A stretch of 64,000 nucleotides of DNA from Argopecten irradians (Eukaryota; Mollusca; Bivalvia; Pectinida; Pectinidae): NCBI RefSeq assembly GCF_041381155.1, contig NC_091135.1, positions 50,790,086 to 50,854,085 of the forward strand, written 5' to 3'. Each line of letters starts with the position of its first letter. Position 1 is the stretch's first letter. Positions 1-11,042 of this stretch are shown piece after piece. The position numbers were made by a program, and so were the translations under genes. The notes beneath the pieces are model-generated. The model did no database searches. It had not been told where the DNA came from and worked only from the letters and a program-made list of their open reading frames with translations.

Positions 1-2477
1 GGTCTTGTCATACTTGTCAGGTGGTAGGGAAACCTAATCAGAAAATCCCTGTTGCACCTTTGCACCCCATTCCAGCATTTGAGGAACCATTTAGTAGAGT
101 CATTATAGACTGTGTAGGTCCTCTACCCAAAACTAAGTCTGGGAATGAGTATCTTTTAACTATTATGTGTGCTTCCACACGCTTTCCTGAAGCCATTCCA
201 CTCAGGAATATTAAAGCCCCTAACATAGTCAAGGCTTTGGTTAAATTCTTTACATTGGTTGGTCTTCCAAAAGCTGTCCAATCGGACCAAGGTTCGAATT
301 TCATGTCTGGTATTTTTCAACAAGTCATGTACCAGCTCCAGATCAAGCAATATAAGTCTAGTGCTTATCATCCAGAGTCTCAGGGTGCTTTAGAACGTTT
401 TCATCAGACATTGAAGAATATGATGAGATCTTATTGTTTTGAAAACAAAAGAGATTGGGACGAAGGTATACACATGTTGTTGTTTGGCGTTAGAGAATCT
501 GTACAAGAATCTCTTGGTTTCAGTCCATTTGAACTTGTGTTTGGACATACTGTACGTGGTCCTTTGAAAATTTTGAAAGACAAAATTTTGGACGAAGATT
601 CTAAAGTGAATCTCTTAGAGTATGTGTGTAACTTTAAGCAAAGGTTGACAAGGGCATGTGAACTGGCAAAAGAAAATTTGGCCGTTACTCAAACCAAAAT
701 GAAAACATGGTATGATAAAGATGCCCGTGCAAGAAGTTTTGATCCAGGTGACAAAATTTTGGCTCTATTACCAATACCGGGTCAGCCTTTGCAAGCTAGA
801 TATTTTGGACCTTATATTGTTGAGAAAAAGGTCGATGATGTTAACTACATTGTACAAACTCCAGGGAGGCGCAAGAAAACTCAATTATGTCATGTTAATA
901 TGCTTAAGGAATATGTAGATAGAGAAGAGAGCAAGACCTCTCAACCTATTGCTACTTTGGCCTCTGTACCATCACAAAGTGAAAGTACAGCTGATATTTG
1001 TAAATTAGACTTAGATGGTGGTGTACAAGATGTAGGATTAGACTGTGGTGTTAAGTTAAGGAATTCAGATGTGCTCGCGAACTTGGACAAGAAACTATGT
1101 CATCTATCGGAAAAGGAACGCAATGAACTTAAAGATTTGATACTTGAGTATAAACATTTGTTTCCGGATACACCAGGCAAAACAGATGCTATCTATCACG
1201 ACGTGGATGTAGGCGATGCGCCACCTGTCAAGCAACATCCTTACCGTGTCAATCCTTTGAAAGAAGAACACTTAAAGAAAGAAATTCAATACATGTTGGA
1301 CAATGATATTATTGAACCAAGCAAAAGTGAATGGAGCTCTCCATGTGTTCTGGTACCAAAGCCAGACAAGACATACCGGTTCTGTACTGACTTCAGAAAA
1401 GTAAACTCTGTCAGTAAAACAGACTCTTATCCAATTCCAAGGATTGACTCGTGTATTGACAAAGTTGGCAAAGCCAAGTATGTTAGCAAGTTTGACCTGT
1501 TGAAAGGATATTGGCAGGTGCCATTAACAGAAAGAGCTAAAGAAGTGTCGGCATTTGTAACCTCGCAAGGTTTGTACCAGTACAAAGTTATGCCATTTGG
1601 TATGAAGAATGCCCCGGCAACATTTCAACGTCTTCTTAACAGCGTGATATCAGACCTGGAAGGCTGTGATGGATACATTGATGACGTCATCAACTACCAC
1701 GACACGTGGGAAGACCATCTACGCGGGATTCGCGAATTCTTCGAGAGACTCACTACCATGAAATTGACTGTAAACTTATTGAAATGTGAATTTTGTCATG
1801 CAACTGTTGAATTTTTAGGCCATGTTGTAGGACAGGGGCAAGTTAAACCTGTTCAGGCCAAAGTAGAATCAATTATAGATTTTCCAGCTCCTGGAGGCAA
1901 GAGAGAGCTGATGAGGTTTCTTGGTATGGCTGGATACTACAGAAAATTTTGTCAAAATTTCTCTGTTATAGCAGCTCCACTTACTGCTTTGTTAAAGAAA
2001 AATGTCAAATTTGTTTGGTCAGACGAATGTAAGTCTGCCTTTGAGAAATTGAAAGCCATACTATCAAACTCACCAGTTCTGACTGCTCCAGATTTTAATA
2101 AACAGTTTAAACTGTTTGTTGACGCCAGTGATGTAGGTGTTGGTGCTGTTTTGATGCAAGAAGGTACTGAACAAATTGACCATCCAATTTGTTATTTCTC
2201 GAACAAGTTTGACAAACACCAGAGAAATTATTCCACCATTGAGAAAGAATGTTTAGCGTTGATTTTGGCCTTGAACCAATTTGATGTGTATCTCTGCACT
2301 ACAGTTGTGCCTGTGTTGGTCTTCACCGACCACAACCCTTTGACATTCATTGGGAAAATGAAAAACAAAAACCAAAGAATTCTCAGGTGGAGTTTGACTT
2401 TGCAAGAATACAATCTTGACATCAAACATATCAAAGGGAAAGACAATATTCTAGCAGATGCTTTATCAAGGATTTAA
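1..2477 (+). CDS. pol: Gypsy pol polyprotein (integrase - RT - RNase H), start outside window
   Basis: The frame is already open at the window edge; the first residues include the CxxC half of the HHCC integrase finger. The integrase core shows its acidic residues in IIDCVGPLP, VQSDQGSNF and HPESQGALERFHQ. A linker of about 130 residues follows. Reverse transcriptase then spans roughly residues 380-560 counted from position 21, with the YIDD active-site box and the KFDLLKGYWQVPL motif typical of Gypsy. RNase H begins near DASDVGVGAVL and runs to the C-terminus, ending in the DALSR signature. The stop is followed after ~65 bases by the LTR. The gene would make and integrate element cDNA. It is a virus-like element and is listed as a fossil. 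Confidence 0.88.
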   Translation, partial: SCHTCQVVGKPNQKIPVAPLHPIPAFEEPFSRVIIDCVGPLPKTKSGNEYLLTIMCASTRFPEAIPLRNIKAPNIVKALVKFFTLVGLPKAVQSDQGSNFMSGIFQQVMYQLQIKQYKSSAYHPESQGALERFHQTLKNMMRSYCFENKRDWDEGIHMLLFGVRESVQESLGFSPFELVFGHTVRGPLKILKDKILDEDSKVNLLEYVCNFKQRLTRACELAKENLAVTQTKMKTWYDKDARARSFDPGDKILALLPIPGQPLQARYFGPYIVEKKVDDVNYIVQTPGRRKKTQLCHVNMLKEYVDREESKTSQPIATLASVPSQSESTADICKLDLDGGVQDVGLDCGVKLRNSDVLANLDKKLCHLSEKERNELKDLILEYKHLFPDTPGKTDAIYHDVDVGDAPPVKQHPYRVNPLKEEHLKKEIQYMLDNDIIEPSKSEWSSPCVLVPKPDKTYRFCTDFRKVNSVSKTDSYPIPRIDSCIDKVGKAKYVSKFDLLKGYWQVPLTERAKEVSAFVTSQGLYQYKVMPFGMKNAPATFQRLLNSVISDLEGCDGYIDDVINYHDTWEDHLRGIREFFERLTTMKLTVNLLKCEFCHATVEFLGHVVGQGQVKPVQAKVESIIDFPAPGGKRELMRFLGMAGYYRKFCQNFSVIAAPLTALLKKNVKFVWSDECKSAFEKLKAILSNSPVLTAPDFNKQFKLFVDASDVGVGAVLMQEGTEQIDHPICYFSNKFDKHQRNYSTIEKECLALILALNQFDVYLCTTVVPVLVFTDHNPLTFIGKMKNKNQRILRWSLTLQEYNLDIKHIKGKDNILADALSRI

Positions 2478-2542
2478 ATATTACTTGATATGTCAAGAAA
2501 GTTTCCTTTTCAAGAAAACTTTCTTTTCTTTAAGGAGGGGTG

Positions 2543-3252
2543 TGTTATGTATGACACTAAATACATGTAGTTATGAGATAAGGGAGATAACTCCTATAGC
2601 TTTTTTTTTTATCAATACATCCTATGAAGGTCATATCATTGATTTAGGTTATAGAACTTTCTAGAATATAATCATGTATAAACAAATATGTTTGTAAACA
2701 TGTTGATTTTAAGTAGAGATCTAGAATGATCTATTTCCAGAAAGTTATGTGTGTTTATTTGTTAACTGCTTTTAGTTAGATATTTCCAGAAGTAGAAGGT
2801 TCTCCAATATTCTTGAATTACGGTTTAGCTATATATACTCCAGCTGTCCAAGGCTAATCAGAACTGTAATGAGACCTGTAATAAGACATATCAAGAATTG
2901 TACAGCGCCATATAAGATTCTATTGGGAGAGCTATTGTGACTTTATTTGTGGATTATTACAACACTTTGTTTGGATTTATTCATATTGCCTGGAACTTTA
3001 CAAATCATCGGGGGACATTCAATTTCCTTGTGGATTTGTGATTATTGTTAATTGGAAACCTGGAAGGACCAAGGATTATACCAGGACATTCGCATACAGA
3101 TAAGTAACACTTTAAATCATCGTACTACTCTTGTACCACCACCAATTACTTTAGACATTGTAAACCATCTCTGTATAATATTGTATATATAATTAAATTG
3201 TGTTTTGAATTTAGCTGCTGGTTTCTCATTTCTGTTATTCGTTAATGTAACA
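2543..3252 (+). repeat. 3' LTR of the Gypsy element
   Basis: A purine-rich tract (about 2530-2542) immediately precedes the repeat, as expected of a polypurine tract. The repeat opens with TGTTATGT and closes with ATGTAACA, a short near-inverted pair with TG..CA ends, giving ~710 bp. A diverged inverted partial copy lies at 3780-4834, which independently supports these boundaries. No second full LTR is in the window. Confidence 0.8.
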
Positions 3253-3779
3253 CAGTCACCGGAAGTCCCCTCAAGGTCACCACGCACGGGAGGCAGTAAC
3301 CTGTGCCTGGGATTTTCTTCTTCTTTTAATTTGAAATCGGTGCTATTTTCCCCTTCTCTATACTTTCTCCTACTTTGATATATCTTCTGTCGTTTAATAC
3401 CATCTGCATATCTGTATCTTGATAATTAAGCTAACAACGATAGGTTTACGGGCACACACTAAAATCCGGATTTCAGACCTCAATTGTTTTACTTATATGG
3501 GGATGTTCATGTTGACGTCACTAATACAATGACCGCATCGATATTGACATGTTATATAGTGATGAAAATCTCCTTTTAAAAAACTAGTATAAGTTTATCA
3601 AGGGTCTCAGTTGGGCTCGAGAAGGGTGCATGAAAAAAGGAATGATTCTGGCCAAATTTGGTAAAAATCTGTCGAGAACCTAAGATGACCTAAGAATGAT
3701 CAGCTTGTATGCGTGTCTTTTAAAGGTCTCGATAAATTATTTGCATTATCAATTATGCATGTTCTTATGACCAAGAATT
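3253..3779. other. Intergenic flank, no feature seen
   Basis: This is sequence between the 3' LTR and the inverted LTR fragment. It has no credible reading frame or repeat that I can name. Confidence 0.5.
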
Positions 3780-4834
3780 AAGAAATGAGAAACCAGCAGC
3801 TAAATTCAAAACACAATTGAATTATATATATACACTATTATACAGAGATGGTTTAGAATATCTTTAGAAAGTAATTGGTGGTGGTATATAATAGAATAAT
3901 AGCTCTCCCAGTTTAATCTAATATGGCGCTGTGCAATTCTTGATATGTCTAGTAACAGGTCTCATTACAGTTCTGATTAGCCTTGGGCAGCTGGAGTATA
4001 TATATATATATATATAGCTAAACCCTTATTTCAAGAATATTGGAGAACCTTCTATTTCTAGAAATATCTAACTAAACACAGTAAACAAATAAACACACAG
4101 AACTTTCTGGAAATAAATCATTCTAGATCCCTACTTATAATCAACGTGTTTACAAACATGTATGTTTACACATGAAAATATTCTAGAAAGTTCTATATCC
4201 TGAATTAAAGATATGAACTTTATGGTTTTTTTTTTTTTTATAATATAACTATAGGAGTTATATCCCTTATCCTACATGTATTTAGTGTCTGGCCCTGCAG
4301 GTAGGGCGTTATAATTGTACCTGCTGCCCCTATTGCATGATCGTAAAAGGCGACTAAATTTAGGATCTTATCTTTTCTCTTCTTCCTAAATAACTTTATC
4401 TTTCCTAAAGCCTCCCTTGGCACCGCCTCACTTTTGGCCTTGAGTTGAGCGTTCGCCCCTGTGAGGAAGACTCAGGGTTCTGTCCCCTGGCCGAGACACA
4501 CCAAAGTCTATAAAAGTGGTAGTTTCTGCTCCTGCTTAGCGTTCAGCATACAGGGAGTGGGACGACTGGTTCGCCCGTTGTCAGTATAATGTGACCGGGT
4601 GGGGTGTGTTGCTTGGTGTCTTCAGCGGCATGCTTCAGTGATATAGCACTATAAAAAGGGCAACAGTTCCACTATACAAGACACAACATGAATATACCGC
4701 AGTCTCCCAAAACACGCACCTCGTACAACATACACGCAACACACCGCATACATGGAAGGCCGTCCTTACATGACCATAGCTGTTAATAGGACGTTAATTA
4801 ATCAAACAAACAAGTATTTAGTGTCATACATAAC
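3780..4834 (-). repeat. Partial inverted Gypsy LTR, interrupted by a SINE
   Basis: Sequence from 3780 to about 4289 is the reverse complement of parts of the LTR at 2543-3252; for example the stretch containing GAGAAACCAGCAGC matches inverted LTR sequence near its end. The match resumes at 4814-4834 after a SINE and reaches the LTR outer end. It is a fossil LTR fragment, diverged and incomplete, and older than the neighbouring element. Confidence 0.75.
4290..4813 (+). mobile_element. SINE copy 1 (tRNA-headed, MetaSINE-like), full length with TSD
   Basis: This full-length ~520-bp copy is flanked by the 12-bp direct repeat GTATTTAGTGTC (4278-4289 and 4814-4825), so it entered the inverted LTR by target-primed insertion. 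It contains a ~150-bp leader starting GGCCCTGCAGGTAGGGCG and a tRNA-like B-box region (GGGTTCTGTCCCC). A conserved core (GACTGGTTCGCCCGTTGTC) resembles the central domain of bivalve MetaSINEs. The tail is TTAATTAATCAAACAAACAA. It codes for no protein. The family name is from memory; the retroposon nature is directly supported by the duplication and tail. Confidence 0.82.
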
Positions 4835-4908
4835 AATATCTGTACATATAAATATTAGTTGTAATCTCTCAGTAGATATAACCCGTGATGCGGATATAAT
4901 TCTTTTGT

Positions 4909-5281
4909 GTTTGTTTGTTTGTTTGTTTGATTAATTAACGTCCTTTTAACAGCTATGGTCATGTAAGGACGGCCTCCCATGTATGTGGTGTGTTGCGTGT
5001 ATGTTGTGCGAGGTGCGTGTTTTGGGAGACTGCGGTATATTCATGTTGTGTCTTCTTGTATAGTGGAACTGTTGCCCTTTTTATAGTGCTATATCACTGA
5101 AGCATGCCGCCGAAGACACCAAGCAACACACCCCACCCGGTCACATTATACTGACAACGGGCGAACCAGTCGTCCCACTCCCTGAATGCAGAGCGCTAAG
5201 CAGGAGCAGAAACTACCACTTTTATAGACTTCGGTGTGTCTCGGCCAGGGGACAGAACCCAGAGCCTTCCTCACAGGGGCG
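4909..5281 (-). mobile_element. SINE copy 2, 5'-truncated, with TSD
   Basis: Same family as copy 1 but inverted, and truncated at its 5' end within the tRNA-like head. The 12-bp direct repeat TAATTCTTTTGT lies at 4897-4908 and 5282-5293. It forms an inverted pair with copy 1 only ~95 bp away, so transcripts across both could fold on themselves. Confidence 0.82.
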
Positions 5282-5337
5282 TAATTCTTTTGTAGGTATT
5301 CCCGAGGATGGGAACAAATAGATTAGCCAAGTCAATT

Positions 5338-5720
5338 GGCCCTGCAGGTAGGGCGTAAGGAATTGTTCCTGCTGCCCCTATTGCATGATCGTAAAAGTCA
5401 ATAAAATTAGGAATTTTATCTTTTCTTTCTTCCTACCTTACTTTCTTCTTCCTAATGTCTTCCTTAACACCACCTCACGTTCTTGGCTTCTGTTGAGCGC
5501 TCGTCCTTGTGAGGGAGGGTTTGAGCTATGTCCCCCTGGCCGAGACTCACCATAATATATAAATGTGGTAGTTTCTGCTTCTGCTTTGCGCTCAGCATAC
5601 ATAAATTAGGACGACTGGTTGAGTTGAGCGTTTTTCCCTTGTGAGGAATGTTTGTTTGTTTGAGTTTTACGGCCCATCGACAACTAAGGTCATTTAGGGC
5701 CAAACTTCAAGGCAGGCATT
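5338..5720 (+). mobile_element. Diverged SINE leader and head fused to another retroposon tail
   Basis: The sequence starts with the leader GGCCCTGCAGGTAGGGCG and continues into the tRNA-like head and core start, but is clearly more diverged than copies 1 and 2. It stops near 5650, where a different inverted tail begins (TTTGTTTGTTTGAGTTTTAC then GGCCCATCGACAAC), a motif of another retroposon family. It reads as an old copy interrupted by a second insertion. Confidence 0.6.
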
Positions 5721-6194
5721 AGTATTAGGATATAAACAAGGACTGTATCTAAAAGATCAGGATAAAAAAGCAAGTAAAAACTAAAACAAAATTATAAATG
5801 TTGATTTAATAAAAGGAGTTGCATAGAATAAGATAATTTAGGCTAAAACACATGAGAAAACCCATGCACAATGTTGATTAAACGATGAGTCTTGGGTTGA
5901 TCTGAATATAAGATAAGATGAGAAAACGTTTAAATTTTGTTAAAAATGCCGATCTCTTTGAGATAATAGAAAATACGGATATGTCTCACGGCATAGAAAA
6001 AGTGTATATGTCGGAGGCAACATAGTGCTTACCCTCGTATGTGTTTAAAATCAATTCAATGCAATAAAACATGCTCCACTGTGAGAGGAGAATCACATGC
6101 ATGGCATGTAGGAGGATCCTCCCCTCTCAATAGAGAAGAATGTGTAAAATATGTGTGTCCAATTCGGAGCCGAGAGAGAACATCTTCCTCTCTG
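5721..6194. other. AT-rich non-coding stretch
   Basis: No gene or structured repeat could be named here. It lies between two SINE-derived blocks. Confidence 0.45.
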
Positions 6195-6427
6195 CGGTCA
6201 AGAAAGGCCCTGGGTTCTGTCCTCTAGCCGAGACACACTAAAGTCTATAAACGTGGTAGTTTCTGTTCCTGCTTATCGCTCAGCATAACGGGAGTGGGAC
6301 GACTGGTTCCCTCGTTGTCAGTATAATGTGAACAAATGGGGTGTGTTGCTTGGTGCCTTCGGCAGCATGCATCAGTGATATATAACACTATAAAAAGGGC
6401 AAAAAAGGGCAACAGTTCCACTATACA
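6195..6427 (+). mobile_element. SINE copy 3, fragment
   Basis: It begins at the B-box region (CCTGGGTTCTGTCC) and runs through the conserved core to the TTCCACTATACAA motif. It is cut off where the next full leader begins at 6428. Confidence 0.7.
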
Positions 6428-6835
6428 ATGGCCCTGCAGGTAGGGCGTTAGAATTGTACCTGCTGCCCCTATTGCATGATCGTAAAAGGCGACTAAATTT
6501 AGGATCTTATCTTTTCTATTCTTCCTAACTGACTTTATCTTTCCTAATGCCTCCCTTGGCACCGCCTCACTTTTGGCCTTAAGTTGAGCGTTCGCCCTTG
6601 TGAGGAAGGCTCTGGGTTCTGTCCCCTGGCCGAGACACACCAAAGTCTGTAAAAGTGGTAGTTTCTGCTCCTGCTTAGCGCTCAGCAAAACGGGAGTGGG
6701 ACGACTGGTTCGCCCGTTGTCAGTATAATGTGACCGCATCCTCGCACAACATACACGCAATACATCGCATATATGGGAGGCCGTCCTTACATGACCATAA
6801 CTGTTAATAGGACGTTATTTAATCAAACAAACACA
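6428..6835 (+). mobile_element. SINE copy 4, internally deleted
   Basis: Leader, head and core start are present up to TATAATGTGACCG. The copy then jumps to the late part (TCGCACAACATACACGC) and ends in the CAAACAAACAC tail, so ~170 bp of the family consensus is missing. Confidence 0.72.
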
Positions 6836-6853
6836 CACTCGACAAAATTTGTG

Positions 6854-7110
6854 TTGCTGGTTCGCCCGTTGTCAGTATAATGTGACCGGGTGGGGTGTGT
6901 TGCTTGGTGTCTTCGGCGGCATGCTCCAGTGATATAGCACTATAAAAAGGGCAAAAGTTCCTCTATACAAGAAGACACTACATGAATATACCGCAGTCTC
7001 CCGAAACACGCACCTCGCACAACATACACACAACACACTGCATACATGGGAGGCCGTCCTTACATGACCATAGCTGTTAATAGGACGTTAATTAATCAAA
7101 CAAACAAAAA
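6854..7110 (+). mobile_element. SINE copy 5, 3' part
   Basis: It starts inside the core (CTGGTTCGCCCGTTGTC) and ends in the TTAATTAATCAAACAAAC tail. Copies 3, 4 and 5 are head to tail and probably record repeated insertion at, or recombination between, family members. Confidence 0.72.
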
Positions 7111-7794
7111 AGTGTTGTAAATGAGAATCATTCAAAACCCAAAATGGAAACCACAATTTCCTTGTCAACATGAAATGTGTGTATGTCAGCAAATGGGCGT
7201 GTCCTTCCTACTTTCTTGATATATGAGAAATCATTTTAAGGTGGGGGAATATCGCGATGGTTAGTCAGCCGAGTATACCAATCTGAAGGCAAACAAATCT
7301 TGTTTTTATTTAGTTTTTTGCAGAAGATTGAATATGTCTTTGGTGTGCTGTCTAATATCCATTTGTAATTTTGTTGTATCGATATAAATATATGATATGC
7401 TATTTAATCTATATTAAAAAAAACCGACTTGGCTTTGTCTGATGGGCAGTTGCATTTAAAAAAAATATATATATATCTTTAATTTGATTTTCAATATATT
7501 TTTATTTCGAAACCTGAATCATGTAACATCAAACTTTATTTGTAGATCAATCGATATCAATCACTGCTATAAGACAGTTATTCATTTTTTATAAAAAATA
7601 AATCTGTGATTTGATATTAAGATATAATGTATTGTTGCAGGCATACTCGAGGGCTTGCTGTTTGGTGTGTCTGACAATGGAAACATGGATACACAGCTCT
7701 TCTTTTAATGGTTTAGGCTAACATTTCTAAAAAGGAAGACCCCTCCCCCTCAACCAGTGGAACCGTTTATGGACTTTGGTGTGTCTCGGCGAGA
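7111..7794. other. AT-rich non-coding stretch
   Basis: No gene recognised. Contains short A/T runs and an imperfect TA run near 7463. Confidence 0.45.
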
Positions 7795-8281
7795 TTTTTG
7801 TTTGTTTGATTTATTAACGTCCTATTTACAGCTATGGTCATGTAAGGACGGCCTCCCATGTATGCGGTGTGTTGCGTGTATGTTGTGCGAGGTAAGTGTA
7901 CTGGGAGACTGCGGTATGTTCTTGTTGTGTCTTCTTGTATAGTGGAACTTTTGCCCTTTTTATAGTGTTATATCACTGAAGCATGCCGCTGAAGACACCA
8001 AGCAACACACCCCACCCGGTCACATTATACTGACAACGGGCGAACCAGTCGTCCCACTCCCTGTATGCTGAACGCTAAGCAGGAGCAGAAACTACCCCTT
8101 TTATAGACTTTGGTGTGTCTCGGCCAGGGGACAGAACCCAGAGCCTTCCTCACAGGGGCGAACGCTCAACTCAATGCCAAAAGTGAGGCGGTGCCAAGGG
8201 AGGCATTAGGAAAGATGAAGTCAGTTAGGAAGAAAAGGTAAAATTCTAAATTTAGTCGCCTTTTACGTTCATGCAATAGTG
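7795..8281 (-). mobile_element. SINE copy 6, inverted
   Basis: Inverted copy starting with the tail (TTTGTTTGTTTGATT) and reaching into the leader (TTTAGTCGCCTTTTACG). It is cut off at the TA where the Tigger terminal repeat starts, so the Tigger insertion or a later rearrangement removed its 5' end. Confidence 0.75.
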
Positions 8282-8530
8282 TAAGTCCCGGTAAATACCG
8301 ACGGTTTGGCGAAGTTCCAACAGTTTTACTCTAATCACGGCATTTCTCCAGTGATGTGAGCTAATGTCGACTGATGAATATCGAAAGGAATTATAAAAGG
8401 TATCTATAAATGCAAAAAACTCTCCGAAAGGCATATCCGGTTTAAGCATGTGATAAAAGAATTACGTTTGGTTACGGGAAGGAAATTACAGACACGTGGC
8501 GGGAAAATACGGACCCCTATTTGGCTAAGT

Positions 8531-8904
8531 TATGGTATTATACAGCTAATTTTCTGAGTTTTGCTGGTGTTGTAAAGGTCATCGATCAGCTCAAGTGGTT
8601 GCAGTAAAGTTTCATTGCTTTGTTGGCTTTTTTTTTGTTAAAACGTAATTACGGCACTTTTCATCCGTTTCACACACAGGACTGTTCCTTTGAAATTAAA
8701 TCGTAAATTGCTTTATACATAAACTAACTTTTTTCTTTACATCTAACATTTGTTTAATGCATGCAAGAAAGTACATGTAAGATGGTAATATGGTGTATAA
8801 ATCTATTCTGCATCATATCAAAATAACTTTCAATGTAAGTTTGCTCACAACTTTGCTTGTACACTAACTTTTTCACTACATCTATAGGCTAACATTAGTA
8901 TTAT
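8531..8904. other. Tigger interior, no feature seen
   Basis: Non-coding AT-rich sequence inside the left part of the Tigger element. No gene recognised. Confidence 0.4.
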
Positions 8905-9402
8905 GAGTATAATAAAATGAATCTTTTCTCGTTTTTTGTCAGAAGTGGGATGTAGTTTTTGTTGGTTCCATGGTTCGTAAGGTTCATGTCGATGTAGTTG
9001 TAGAGTTGAAGGATGAAAGACTCCAGTATTTAGTCGACGTTTTATTCTGCTGTATTTACATCAAATATACATATGGTGAAAAGGAGTACAATTTACACTG
9101 CCAGGCATTATGGACCAAATGGGCCCACACACACAAGTGTGCGTCCCCGTCTGTATGAATAGCTCTGTATGTATCACTGGCCAGTCCCATTATATACTGG
9201 TCAGATATATTGCCTACGTGTACAAATGACAAAAATGACAGGTAACTCATGTTACCAGACTATTACGTTGCTGACAAGTAGACATCTGTCCTGGAGACAT
9301 AACACGAGTATGTCTCAAATACCGTACACAAAGTCTTGATGATTTTAATTAATAATAATTAAAGATTCCTAAAATAATACTAATTATACCATATTACGTC
9401 CC
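8905..9402 (+). repeat. Direct repeat, left copy (~0.49 kb)
   Basis: This block starts AGTATAATAAAATGAATC and ends CTAATTATACCATAT. It recurs at 11043-11524 in the same orientation with few differences. It encodes nothing recognisable. The ends lack TG..CA and no primer-binding or polypurine site is evident, so I do not call it an LTR; it may be a recent local duplication or the ends of an unclassified element. Confidence 0.8.
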
Positions 9403-11042
9403 CTTCTTAATAATTATTTAAAATTAGATATAATTTGAAATAATTAAATAAGACTTCCAAAATAATACTAATCATACCATATTAACTATTTTGTGTAAAT
9501 AGCTTGAAAATTATGTAAGCAAAATACGGAGAATGACTTTGATATATTCATGATAATTATGCTGTTATTAGAATAAAAATAAAAATGAAAGCAATTGAAA
9601 AGCGCTAGGTCAACGTCATATCGTTTTAAAACACTAGCATGATGCCTTGTCTTTAATTAGACTAAGACTGGTAAACAACGATAGAGTTCATAAGCATAGC
9701 AATTTTATTTAGTTATTAAATTCTAAAAGGATAGAAAAAATGATTAACCTGAACTAGTACTGTTCAAACTTGTGCTATATAAAAATGAAGTTAATGAAAA
9801 GAAAAAAAATGCTTGTGCTGACGTCATACCGTCTTAACAATCAAGCCGTGAAATCTTGCACTCCAATCAGGCTAAGATCTTATAATAAATAAAATGAAAT
9901 GAAAATCATATTACAAAGAAAGTTCCATGTTGTGTATCTGTGTATGGAAACATTGAGAGAAACATAAAAAAACGTGAGTGTGCCCGGCATTGAACTGCAT
10001 CGAGTATTCCTCCCAACGTGAAATAATATGCATAAACGTAAATATGTCATTAATAACGAGACAATGGGCCTTAATGAGATACCTCACCACACTATTGTTC
10101 TCAGACATACTGGAAGTTCCAATTACTTTTAAAACTGCATGTTAGACTATGTCAGCAGAACATTTCCAGACGGTTAAATATATGTTTTGTGTAAAAAAAT
10201 GTGTTCGTGTAAGTGAAAAATAATAATTTAAAGCAAAAAGGTATGTTGAGGAACTTTCTCTGTGAATTACATAAATGAACAGCACAAGTCATGAACATAT
10301 TAATAGAAATGAAATTTAAAAAACATTATTATCCAAAAATCTCAAAAATCAGTTAGCTCAGGAAAAAAATATAAAAATGAAATTGATAGTATGGTAATAT
10401 TAAATATTTAAGTGTAATGAAGTAAATTATATTTACCATATTGAATTAAAAAAATGTATTACATTATTTCATAACGTTTCGCTTAGAACAATTATCATCC
10501 TGTTATATGTATGTAAAAAAATAATCTTAAATTTACTGATACGTTGTACCTTAAAACAGATGATATTTAGATGAAAACAACTTTTTAAAAATGTATAATT
10601 ATATCAGTTTAGAAAACAATAAAACACTATATATTACCAAAAAATAAATTCCAATATATAAAAACACATTTATAAATGTCCAAAATTTTAAAAAGTAATT
10701 ACAGTTCATTTTTTATTGTCTTCTGTCTTCGATCTTCTATCTTCGTACTGGTAGGTGGATGTTGGTTGTGGTCAATAAGGTCTTGTTGGTGGTCTCTGCG
10801 TTTTGGTTCCGCTTGTATCGTTCTTTGTGTGGTTTGTGGTAATGGGTTTGGGTGGCGATGTATAATGGTAATTGGCTCCGAGTTGTTGTGTTTTTGTGGC
10901 ACTCCTGATCGAATAGTGGTTGCGTGAAGTTTTCCATAGGTAAATCGTGATCGTTGATATGTGTTTGTGGCCATGATGATCGTACAGTGGAGTAGCTCCG
11001 CGAAGTGTTCCATCCCAGGTAAGATCGCATATCAACGGCACC
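9403..11042. other. Spacer between direct repeats, non-coding
   Basis: Very AT-rich until ~10690, then a GT-rich stretch (10740-11030) open in several frames on both strands. That openness reflects its composition (few A/T-only codons), and no domain is visible. Confidence 0.5.

Larger units (their letters stand above)
1..3252 (+). mobile_element. Gypsy/Ty3 LTR retrotransposon, 3' part, integrase-before-RT order
   Basis: This is the 3' part of an LTR retrotransposon; gag, protease and the 5' LTR lie outside the window. The visible parts, in order, are the end of an integrase zinc finger, the integrase core, reverse transcriptase, RNase H, a purine-rich tract and an LTR. Integrase upstream of reverse transcriptase is the order known for the Gmr1 group of Ty3/gypsy elements, whereas ordinary Gypsy elements have integrase last. 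The visible coding part looks whole, with no break seen, so the copy is probably young. The family name is inferred from domain order and motifs. Confidence 0.85.

Noticed and set aside
4430-4510. tRNA gene
   Set aside because: Only the B-box part is tRNA-like and it recurs in every SINE copy; no cloverleaf can be drawn, so it is a SINE head.
6245-6760. 171-residue frame with FYDHAIGAAGTILTPYLQG, recurring near 4240, 29300, 33300 and 59200
   Set aside because: It is the antisense of the SINE leader and head and appears wherever the SINE does; not a gene.
10676-11041. Overlapping open frames on both strands
   Set aside because: GT-rich sequence with few stop codons; no domain and no supporting splice or start signals.
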